A DNA stretch of 56,602 nt from Penium margaritaceum (lineage: Eukaryota; Streptophyta; Zygnematophyceae; Desmidiales; Peniaceae), in the NCBI GenBank assembly GCA_023375785.1, contig SZWC01000520.1, forward strand, positions 242,044-298,645, in the 5' to 3' direction. Positions 11,393 to 20,060 of this stretch are shown in pieces. The notes below the pieces were generated by a model. It saw only the letters and a program-made list of their open reading frames with translations. It did not search any database and was not told the origin of the DNA. Made by a program: the position numbers and the translations under genes. Every line of letters starts with the position of its first letter. The first letter of the stretch is position 1.

Positions 11393-11402
11393 AAGGGAGA
11401 GA
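11393..11402 (+). promoter_or_regulatory. Polypurine tract of element C
   Basis: AAGGGAGAGA, one base before the 3' LTR start TGTTGTTC at 11404. Confidence 0.8.
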
Positions 11403-11403
11403 T

Positions 11404-12092
11404 TGTTGTTCTTGTATGTCCCATGGCCACTGCTATGGCTTGACGGACAGGTTGGGCATGCACTGCTCCTTTGGAGTCAGTCTCCCAAACCTTGTTCGTG
11501 GTGCAAGTCCAAGCGAGATACCAGAAGTGTAGCGCAACGGATAGCATGTTGGACTTAGGAACAACAGGTCCTGCGATAGAGTCTTGATGTGCGCAGAAGG
11601 TTTTTGACCTTTCCAGCATAGGGGAATTTTCTTAGACATTTCTCCATACATGAGGAGAGTGCGCCACTTGGCGGTCAGTGGATGCGCCAATTGGCGGACT
11701 GGTGAGGTGGTGTGGAGTGACCACCCCAAAAGTGCCACTACACACACACCTTAGAAGCCAGGCCTAGGACTATATGTACCAGGCTCATTCCTCATTCTAA
11801 TTACACAATCTGGCCTTAGATGCTCCTCACAGAGCCGTCCAACTAAGTAACAGTATAAAGAAGACACTGGTTGGTCTAAGCCCCAGGAGTTAGTCTCTGA
11901 TTAGCACCTCGCGCGAAAGTGACCAAGCGTTAATTGGACACAGTTGCTAGCAAGTGATTGCCTAGGAACTGCTCAGTGTGGAACCGTGATCCTGAGGATG
12001 ATATCTTCTCCTAGCTGAAATGCTAGGAGCGGACGGCAGGTGCTATTGTGTCGGCCCTGTTTTCTAGTCCGTTCGCCTCAGGCCGGTTGACA
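11404..12092 (+). repeat. 3' LTR of element C
   Basis: 689 bp, TGTTGTTC...GGTTGACA, with a TATAAA at 11854-11859. It is followed by the target duplication ATTTT and then A/B LTR sequence. Confidence 0.93.
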
Positions 12093-12479
12093 ATTTTTGT
12101 TCCTCAATCCGGTCNNNNNNNNNNNNNNNNNNNNNNNNNNNNNNNNNNNNNNNNNNNNNNNNNNNNNNNNNNNNNNNNNNNNNNNNNNNNNNNNNNNNNN
12201 NNNNNNNNNNNNNNNNNNNNNNNNNNNNNNNNNNNNNNNNNNNNNNNNNNNNNNNNNNNNNNNNNNNNNNNNNNNNCGCGAAAGTGACCAAGTGTTAAGT
12301 GGACACAGTTGCTAGCAAGTGATTGCCTAGGAACTGCTCAGTGTGGAACCGTGATCCTGAGGATGATATCTTCTCCTAGCTGAAATGCTAGGAGCGGACG
12401 GCAGGTGCTATTGTGTCGGCCCTGTTTTCTAGTCCGTTCGCCTCAGGCCGGTTGACAATTTTTGTTCCTCAATCCGGTC
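11912..12479. other. Duplicated contig ends around a 162-base gap
   Basis: N-run 12115-12276. The 203 bases before it (11912-12114: end of the C LTR plus 22 bases of target) recur after it at 12277-12479 with only a few differences. Most simply the gap is not real and the two contigs overlap by 203 bp. Confidence 0.85.
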
Positions 12480-12755
12480 GATTATCCACCGGATTTTGAG
12501 TCGCAGCCGGCTCCCAGAGCCGCTGCCCACACCCCAATTTTGGAAGGCCATATCTCCCACGATACTTGTCCGATTCTGACAAAACAACTTCCACCGGATT
12601 TAGCGACTCGTCAACTATCAGGGAGAATCATCCAATTTAGGATCTGAGCAATCCTTGAGTCGCCAGATCCGCTGGAGCGGAGTTTCCACTTTCTTGTGGC
12701 TCGTCGACGCCTCCCGGCGCCGCACTTGGGCATGCGGAGGGGCAACTTTTCAACA
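12463..12755 (-). repeat. Shared A/B LTR, U3-side part
   Basis: Corresponds to 189-481 and 17855-18147. It ends at 12755 next to the polypurine tract of B, so this LTR is the 3' LTR of B as well as the 5' LTR of A. Confidence 0.9.
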
Positions 12756-12764
12756 TTCTCCCCC
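12756..12764 (-). promoter_or_regulatory. Polypurine tract of element B
   Basis: Minus strand GGGGGAGAA, then T, then the LTR start TGTTGAAAAG. Confidence 0.85.
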
Positions 12765-12798
12765 TTGCACCTGCCATGCCCGCTGCACCAGCTAGCTC

Positions 12799-14517
12799 TT
12801 ACTCATTTTCCGCTACGTCTTCCAGCCCATCATAGCTGGTCATCCCAAGCCCGGCCACGCTCATCGCGTATTGGTTCGCGGATTGTGCTTTGGTCAAGCA
12901 ATCCGCAAGCATGTTGTGTGTGCTGTGGTGCTGCAGCACCACCTGCCCCTTCTCGACCATGTCCCGTGCGTAGTGGTAACGCACGTCGATGTGCTTCGTC
13001 CTCCTGTGCTGCGTTGGGTTGTTGGTCAGCGAGATGGAGCCGGTGTTGTCCTCTTGCACCATCGTTGGCTCCTGTTGCGGCACGCCCAGCTCCCCCAGCA
13101 ACCTGCGTAGCCACACCGCCTCCTTGACCGCCTCGGCTAGCGCGATGTACTTTGCTTCCAATGTGGAGGTGGCGACGCAGTCCTGCTTCCTACTGCACCA
13201 CGAGACCGCTGCACCAACGAGGAAGAACATGTGGCCGGATGTGGACTTCCGCTTGTCCACATCCCCAGCATAGTCTACATCCGTGTAGCAGACCAGGCGC
13301 AAAGGATCCGCCCGCCCTTTGTGGTCGTACCTCAGGCGCGCGTGCCGCGTCGCCTGTAGGTAGCGGAGGATGCGCTTGACTGCCTGCCAATGTAGTGGCC
13401 TTGGATCGGCCATGTTCCTGCTCACTTGGCCGACCGCGTAGGCCAAGTCCGGTCGAGTCGCAACCATGGCGTACATGAGGCTGCCCACCGCTGACTGGTA
13501 AGGCACCCCTGCCATATCCTCCCGCTCTTCTTTTGTTTGCGGCGCCATTGTCGCACTCAGTTCACAGGTCGTGGAGACAGGACTGCACACTGGTTTGCAG
13601 CCCTCCATGCCGTACCACTTCAGCACCTCAGCCATGTATTTGGCCTGTCCCAGCTCAAGCGTGTGCGCCCTCCGGTTCTGTGAAATGCTCACCCCAAGGT
13701 AGAACTCCAGGTCTCCCATTTCCGACATCTGGAACCTGTTACTCAGCTGCTCTTTCAGTTATTGTAGGCTGAGGAGGTCTGAGGAGCACAAGATCAGATC
13801 GTCCACGTAGAGTGCGACGATCTGATGGAGCTTCTTGCTGCGGCGCACGTACACGCTGTGATCCGCCTCACAGCGCTTGAAGCCAAGTTGTTCCATGAAG
13901 CTGTCCATCTGTTGGTATCGGCATCGGAGCGATTGTTTTAGCTCGTACAAGGACTTCCATAGCTTGCACACCTTGTCCTCCGGCGTCTCCACCTCCTCCG
14001 GCACCTCCATGTAGATTTCTTTGTCGATGATGTCGTTGAGGAAGGCTGTCTTTACGTCCATTTGGTGGAGCTCCATGTCCTTCGCGGCTGCCATTACAAG
14101 GATTACCCTGATGCTTGTGAACTTGGCGACGGGGGCGAACGTCTCATCGTAGTGCTTGCCCTTACGCTGTGCGTACCCCTTCGCCACGAGCTGCACCTTG
14201 TACTTATCCACCACACCTTCTTTCCTGAACTTGGTCTTGAAGACCCACTCGGAGCCGATGACCTTGGCATCTTTCGGCTTGTCAACCAGCTGCCACGTAT
14301 CATTTTCAGCAATGGACACCAACTCCAACTTGATGGCGGCGTCCCATTGCTTCCCCTTGGGCCACGCAAGCGCCTCTTGCACGGTCGTCAATGCCGTTGA
14401 TGCAGACAGCATGCACCACGTATTGCCGATCCATCGACCGGTGCCTGCGTTGAAACGCTTCCCCGCTCTCCGCTGCCTCCTGCTGCGGCGCGGCAGTCTT
14501 GGCGGCGTCTCGTCGCT
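12799..14517 (-). pseudogene. Element B reverse transcriptase and RNase H (broken)
   Basis: Copia RT-RH. The N-terminal part (14412-13759) holds NDTWQLVDKPKDAKV, the SEWVFKTKF block, DKYKVQLVAKGYAQ, MDVKTAFLN and the catalytic ALYVDDLIL. A TAA at 13759-13761 then cuts the frame where A keeps CAA. The rest (13728-12799) has MGDLEFYLGV, AVGSLMYAMVATRPD, CYTDVDYAGD, KSTSGHMFF, STLEAKYIALAEA and RTKHIDVRYHYARD to the natural end. Apart from the TAA the region is open, and the palm motif is intact. Confidence 0.9.
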
Positions 14518-16230
14518 CTACTGTGATCCTTCGGACTCAGCCCGCTCCAGTGAATCATCAACCGGACGACTTCCAGAGGATCCCTCCCGCTTCGGTGATC
14601 CATCAACCAGACAGGCGGCGCGTCCGGAGGATTTTTCTTCGACGCCCGACGCGAACTCCGCCGGGAGTACGCGCTTCGGCACCCGCGGTGCCTCCATCGA
14701 CGGATCATTCCACCGGATCTCCAGCCCAGCTGCATCATCGTCAGAGTCCTCCGCGTCAGCTGCTGCTCTTGCTGCACCGCCGCGCTCCGGCATAGCATCA
14801 TCGTCCTCCGCGTCCACCGAATCCTCCTCGTAGTCAAGGAGCTGGAACCACTCCCCCTGTTTTGGAGTGTTCCCAACGCTCATGTCATTGCTGCTGCTGC
14901 TGAAGCTGTGTTGCACGTCAAACTCGACTTCAAAGCTGCGGATGATCTCTTGCGTGCGCAGGTCCCAGAGCCGGTATGCCTTTTTCACGCTCTCGTAGCC
15001 GAGGAACAAGCATGGCTTCGCCCGCGGTTCCAGCCTGCTGTCGTGTCGTTGCGCTGCCTGCACCATCGCGTTAGCCTTGCACCCGAATACCTTCAGGTGC
15101 GCCATGTTTGGCTTGCGCCCGCTCCAAACCTCCTACGGCGTTTTCCAGCCGCCCTTGCCCTTCACCACTGCTGTTGGGGTGAGGTTGATGGTGTAGCTCA
15201 CCGTACGCACAGCCTCCGCCCAGAACCCTTGTGGCAATCCCGCATCCACAAGCATGGTCTGCACCATGTTGAGCAGCGTCTGGCTCGCCGGCTCCGCCAC
15301 TCTGTTAGAATGTGGCAAGTACGGCGTAGTGGGTTCCCACTTGATGCCCTGCTGCTTCATCCACTCGCTGCAGCCCACATACTCTCCGCCATTGTTGCTA
15401 CGTAGCGCTCTGACCTTCCGGCCAGTCTGCCTCTCCACTGCTGCGACGTACTCCTTCAGCCGGTCCAGGACCTTGCCTTTGCGCTTCATGAAGTACACGT
15501 AGAGCTTCTTGCTGCAGTCGTCAATGAAGGTGAAGAAGTATCTCAAGCCGCCGTTTGAGGCGTTTTGAACGGTCCGCACACGTCGTTGTGCACGACCTCC
15601 AGCAGGTCCTTTGCGTGAGCCTCATTCTCATTGAACGGCTTGCGCCGTGCCTTGCCCAAAATGCAAGGCTCGCACTTTTTGTGCGCTGCTGCATCTGCTG
15701 CCGCATCTGCTGCACCGTCGATGACAAGGCCGTGCACCATGTAGCGGTTCGCCATCTCCTTAACGGTTGAGGGCGCTGAATGCCCCAACCTTCGGTGCCA
15801 GAGGTCCAGATCAGCGCTTCCTCCCTTGGCCATGTTGACGGCACGCTCCTCCGAGTCTGCTGCATCCGATGCCGCGGGGACCACCTTGGTCTCCACCATG
15901 TGGAGACCGCCCTCGCGCTTCGCCTCCAGCACGACCTCACCGTCGCTGTCGATGCGCACCACTGCGCCTTTCCTACGGAAGAGCACCTCATACCCCTTGT
16001 CTGTCAAGCGGCTGACACTCAGGATGTCAGCCAGGCCGGGGACGTGCTGCACGCCACGGATTGTGCACAGGTCCTTGTTACCACCCACCACAACTTCCAC
16101 CTCCATGTCGCCTTGGCTGGCCGCAGGCTCGACTTTGTCGTTCGTGACCACCATCGACTTGGAGGACTTTTCGTAGGTGACGAACCCCACCTTCTTGACT
16201 CGGGTGTGCTCCTCGGCACTGGAATCCATG
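14518..16230 (-). pseudogene. Element B protease and integrase (broken)
   Basis: The protease starts MDSSAEEHTRVKK at 16230 (D-S-S like A, so probably a family trait). It runs open through DLWHRRLGH, CEPCILGKARRKP and HNDVCGPFKT, then loses one base near 15560 (A has the extra base), shifting the frame. The second frame continues with FTFIDDCSKK, RSNNGGEYVG (Asp-Asn where A has Asp-Asp-like RSDNGG, so the second catalytic Asp is Asn) and HSNRVAEPASQT. TAG at 15133-15135 (A has CAG) and TAG at 14518-14520 (A has CAG) follow. The C-terminal CLFLGYESVKKAYRLWDL block is readable. Confidence 0.88.
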
Positions 16231-17081
16231 TACCACCTATTAGCCTTCTTGAGGAAGTGGTTCTTGTTGCCGTTGAGGAGTGACCTGTCCTTGTTTTTGC
16301 CGCCAGCCTTCGCCTCCTCCGGGCACTCACAGGCCCAATGGCCCTCCTTTCTGCAGTTGAGGCACGCACCTTTCTTGGCGCCCTTCTTGCAGCCACCTTT
16401 TCCGCCGCTTCCTTTGCCCCCACTTCTGCCACCAAGAATTTTGGTGACAAGGGCCGATGAGGAAGACGAGGACTCCCTGCAGCTTCGGCGCTGCGCCTCG
16501 TTACAGGTGTACTCTACGACCGCGCCGTAGGTGAGCTTGTCCTCTGACCATCCTCCAAGGATGGTGATGAGTGGATCCCAACTGTCAGGTAGGGCCATGA
16601 GGAGGGCCATCACTTGCAGCTGTATGCCGATCGTCCACCCCACGTCGTTGCATTGTGAGGCGAGCGACTCGATATGCTGCATGGCGGAGATGACATCATC
16701 TTCCTCCTCGATTTTCATCGCGAAGATTTTGTTCGCGAGAGACTTGGATTGATGGATGGAGCAGAGTTTTTGCCACGCTTCGGCTGCCAGCTTGCAGCCC
16801 TGGAAGTAGCCCCACTGCGACTCGGCCATCCCGGACATCAGCAGCATGAGTGCCTCCGTGTTCTTCTTTACGAAGGCCTCCGTCTACGCTTCCATCACCG
16901 TCGCTTCGTCGATGACTTTCTTTCCCATCATGACCTCAAGAAGCCCCTTATGCGCGAGGTGCAACTCGAAGTGCCACCTCCATAGCCCAAAGCCTAGGCT
17001 GCTCGCATACTTCAGGATGGGCTGCGTCTCCTTCTGCACCTTTTGTGCAGCTTCTACTACGACAGGTCCTCAGAACTTCAT
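16231..17081 (-). pseudogene. Element B Gag (broken)
   Basis: Putative ATG at 17081 followed three codons later by TGA (shared with A). Then come FGLWRWHFELHLAHKG and, after TAG at 16884-16886 (A has CAG), a long open stretch from 16847: WGYFQGCKLAAEAWQ, SKSLANKIFAMK, MALPDSWDPLI and GGWSEDKLTYGAVVEYTCNEA. A Ser- and Lys/Gly-rich region and the CCHC knuckle CLNCRKEGHWACEC follow. Gag runs in frame into PR, so this family probably made one Gag-Pol polyprotein. Confidence 0.85.
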
Positions 17082-17146
17082 GGCGACGTCCAAGATGATG
17101 ATCCCGTGCGCTACGAAAGACGTGAACGATGGAGGCTATTAGACCC

Positions 17147-17161
17147 GTGGGCCCATAACCC
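17147..17161 (-). promoter_or_regulatory. Primer binding site of element B, half-tRNA type
   Basis: Minus strand GGGTTATGGGCCCAC, two bases from the LTR terminus (17164). Complement of the initiator tRNA-Met anticodon arm. Confidence 0.86.
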
Positions 17162-17163
17162 TT

Positions 17164-18147
17164 TGTCAGGAGGAATCCACGGGAAGCAGTCCCAACGTTT
17201 GTCTGATCGTCTCTAGTGGTTCACGTCTACTGTTTTGGGCGAATCTGAGACTGAGCGTGAGCTTTCCGGTCGTGTCACGCTATGTGAGCAAGAATTTAGA
17301 GACAGTCAGTTTGCGAAGGGAATAACATCGGCTTTGAGTTCTTTTTTTGGTTTTTGAACATGGGCGTGATCACAAAATTTATAGGGCTAGTCATGAGCTC
17401 TCCAATGCACCAAACCGTGCGCGATTCGGCCAAGAGTAGCCCGAGTTACGCTTGCCGAAGCGCAGGTCTCACCCACCACAGAAGCCTGACGCCGCCACAC
17501 GCTGTGGCGCCTTCCTTCACGTGCGAAGCACCTTTCCCAAGGCGCAGATCCCATTGCACATGGTGTGGGATTCCCCTGCACTGTTTCCACGCACCCTCCT
17601 CACTTTTGGGTCGAGTTTGGTGATGGGGTGTGACGAGGTTCGAAACCTGTCCGCGGACCTGCAGTGAGAATTTTGACCAAGTCCCCGAGTAACAAAACGT
17701 ACTTCTGAGTTTCGGACGCTGAGCCATGATTTTGGCTAAGTCCCTCAGTAACAACCTGCACTTCTGGATCCGGTGGATGATCCACCTGATCAGGTGGATT
17801 ATCCACCGGACGCCTCGGCAGGCCTTCCGGAGCAATTTCTCCAGATGGTATTTTTGTTACTCAATCCGGTCGACTATCAACCGGATTTCGAGTCGCAGCC
17901 GGCTCCCAGAGCCGCTGCGCACACCTTAACTTTGGAAGGTCATATCTCCCTCGATACTTGTCTGATTCCGACAAAACAACTTCCACCGGATTCAGCGACT
18001 CGTCAAATATCAGGGGCAATCATCCATTTTAGGATCTGAGCAATCCTTGAGTCGCTAGATCCGCCGGAGTGGAGTTTCTACTTTCTGGCGGCTCGTCGGC
18101 GCCTCCCGGCGCCGCACTTGGGCATGCGGAGGGGAAATTTTTCAACA
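17164..18147 (-). repeat. 5' LTR of element B (complete)
   Basis: 984 bp, minus strand TGTTGAAAA...CCTGACA. The reference LTR for this family: it carries the 40-nt palindrome (17770-17809), a TATAAAT (17377-17383) and, on the plus strand, a B-box-like GGTTCGAAACC near 17638. Confidence 0.92.
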
Positions 18148-19400
18148 TAACCACATAACCACCCCAAACACATAACCATCATGACTGCGGGCTGCACGAT
18201 CACGAGCATAGTCACTGTCGCAATAGCCATCAAGCATTAGATGCACAGTCGAGGAAAACACCAGTCCAATCTCAGCCGTGTCCAACACATAACGCAGCAG
18301 CTTAAGCAGTGCCTTGAAGCTTAAGTATGTGATGCGTACTGCATGTTGCTGGCTGAACTAGGCAAGCACATTGACTGCACAAGAGATGTCTGGTCGGGTT
18401 GTAGAGGCCAGGTATGACAGGCTGCCTGTGATCTGTCGGTAAAAAGTGGGATCAGTGACCCGTCCGTAGTCCGTTGTCCATACGTCGAGCAGGTGCGCGT
18501 AGACATCTGGGCTCATGGGTGACTGATGTAGGGGTAGATTCTACACTAAGTTTTGGAATCGTGTGGTGAGATGTGTGATGAACGACCGCGATGCAGGGCA
18601 AGGGTCCGTGCTGACCTGTCTCTGACGATGGTCATGCTGAGAAAGTTCTGTGCTTCACCCAAATCTGTCATGTAATAGTGCGCTGTGAGCAGTGCTTTGG
18701 TTTATGCAATGAGTGTGGATGAAGGGGACAAATTCAGGAAGTCATCCACGTAGACAAGCAGGACGACTGGTGCAACACCCTCCCATCAAAAGAAGAGGGA
18801 AGGATCATAGAGGCTTTGTGCAAAGCCTCCAAGATCCAATGTGTACCGGATTTCCTTGTTCCAACACCGTGGGGCTTGTTTGAGAATGTAAAGAGCTTTC
18901 AATGGTAACCACACTATATCAGTACCATCTTCCAAGCCCTCCGGTTGTTTGACATGCAGTTTTTCTTCTAGAGGGCCATTAAGAAAGGCGTTTTTAAAAT
19001 CCATTTGGTGGATGTCCCAGTCCTCATGTGCCGAAACTGCCAACAACCCGCGGCATGTACCATACTTCCCGACAGGCGCATAGGTGTCAGTGAAGTCCTG
19101 TCTCGGTATTTGATGGAACCCCTTAGCCACTAGTCTGGCCTTGTATTTTTCAATCAGATCGGCCAGGTTGCGCTTGAGTTTGAAAACCCATTTGACATCA
19201 ATTTCTTTCCTTCTTGGTGGCAAGGGTACCAGTTTGTAGACACCATGGTCCAGGAGAGCATTCAACTCTGCAACCATAGCCTTCTCCCAATCAGGTGCAT
19301 CAACACGCCACCTTGCCTCTGTTAACGTCAGTGGTTCAGTCAATGAGGTTTCTCAATCTGTCACCCCAACCATGTGATAGGACTTTCTGTAATCAACCCG
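18148..19400 (-). pseudogene. D1 reverse transcriptase and partial RNase H
   Basis: The open part 19343-18786 includes EARWRVDAPDWEKAM, DVKWVFKLKRN, KYKARLVAKGFHQ, the TYAPVGKYGT block, MDFKNAFLNGPLEE and LKQAPRCWNKEI. A TGA at 18783-18788 precedes an intact catalytic VYVDDF near 18740. Below that, in decayed frames, are RPDISCAVNVLA and the RNase H start GYCDSDYARD near 18215. It then runs into DGYVFGVV and is cut at 18147 by the LTR of B. The 3' part of RNase H is missing from the window. Confidence 0.85.
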
Positions 19401-19464
19401 AGGCACAGAACGCTGTGACCTCCGCACATGCTCGGCAGGCGGTGTTGCCTCTGTGTCGGTGTGC

Positions 19465-19983
19465 CTACCCACGGGGTCTAGACCAGGTGGAGAGGAGGGG
19501 TACCGAGTTTGTGCTCACGAGATCTGTGGGTGTGAGCATATCCGTAGGGACAGGTGAGATGGTTCCTACGCCAAGGTCTTGTGGCACTGTTTGGGCAGGC
19601 CGCTGTGCTTGGCTAGGGACAAAGATAGGCACACTCACGTACTGCGGGTAGTGATCGGAACGTGGCATGGGTGGAGCTTGCCGTAGTGTCTGGAACTCTT
19701 TATACGGCATATGCTCCAAAAAGGATGCATCTCGACTCTCTACAAAGGCATGGTTCGTGGGGTCCCAAAACCGCCATGCCTTTGAGGCATGAGAAACCCC
19801 AACAAATACACCACAGCATTGTGGCTCTAGCCAGCGGCTCCATCTTTCTCTCCTCCGCCAACTCGAACTGTTCATGAGTTGTAGAATGGTCCGGCCGCTC
19901 CAGCCTTCACCTGCCCTCCTTATTCTTGGCCTCTGAGTGTTCCCTTCAGTGTGAGTTTGGCTGTCGAGTCTATGGGTCACCAT
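19465..19983 (-). pseudogene. D1 integrase C-terminal end and linker
   Basis: Contains CCGVFVGVSHASKAWRFWDP and FVESRDASFLEHMPY, the conserved tail after the copia integrase core, then a Pro/Thr-rich linker (near 19540-19600) towards RT. The upstream integrase core is lost or unreadable. Frames are mixed at the 5' end. Confidence 0.75.
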
Positions 19984-20060
19984 TATTTGTTGAATGGAGC
20001 CCTTTGAGTGTGTCGATTGGTGGGGCTAGGTCGCCGGTGGAGTAGATTGAGCATTTGTAG

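Larger units (their letters stand above)
5562..12092 (+). mobile_element. Element C, full-length Ty1/copia retrotransposon
   Basis: Plus strand, LTR to LTR, flanked by ATTTT at 5557-5561 and again at 12093-12097. Ends are TGTTGTTC...GGTTGACA. The order is 5' LTR, half-tRNA primer site, leader, gag, PR, IN, RT, RH, polypurine tract, 3' LTR. The LTR copies are about 97% alike by eye once the duplicated block at 5978 is discounted. It interrupts the LTR shared by A and B and is therefore younger than that array. A frameshift, several stops and a mutated RT active site make it inactive now. Confidence 0.93.
1..12755 (-). mobile_element. Element A, Ty1/copia LTR retrotransposon (interrupted by C)
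   Basis: Minus-strand copia element. Reading down from 12755 it has a 5' LTR (12755 to 12463, continuing at 5561 to 4916 after the inserted element C), a primer binding site (4913 to 4899), degraded gag, PR, IN, RT and RH (4833 to 522), a polypurine tract (491 to 482) and a 3' LTR (481 to the window edge). Internal DNA is nearly collinear with element B, which lets each lesion be read by comparison. At least eight stops or frameshifts make it non-autonomous. Its 5' LTR is at the same time the 3' LTR of B. Confidence 0.9.
12463..18147 (-). mobile_element. Element B, Ty1/copia LTR retrotransposon
   Basis: Minus strand: 5' LTR 18147-17164, half-tRNA primer site 17161-17147, gag to RNase H 17081-12799, polypurine tract 12764-12756, then the shared LTR from 12755. 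It is the same family as A and close to it throughout. Its LTR edge at 18147 abuts and cuts RNase H of relic D1. At least five stops and one frameshift inactivate it. Confidence 0.92.
18148..19983 (-). mobile_element. Element D1, truncated copia relic
   Basis: Minus-strand remains of a copia element of a different clade from A-C: the end of IN, a linker, RT and the start of RNase H. Its 3' side stops exactly at the outer LTR of B, so the A/B array probably landed inside it and the rest lies beyond the left window edge. Its 5' side ends near 19983, head-to-head with D2. No LTR visible. Confidence 0.8.

Noticed and set aside
17630-17690. Initially took 17666 (and 5376) as the U5 end of the A/B LTR, with a primer site in CTGCAGGTCCGCGG
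   Set aside because: The same TGACA-AA-GGGTTATGGGCCCAC junction as element C is at 17164/4916. The LTR therefore extends to there, and 17666 is internal.
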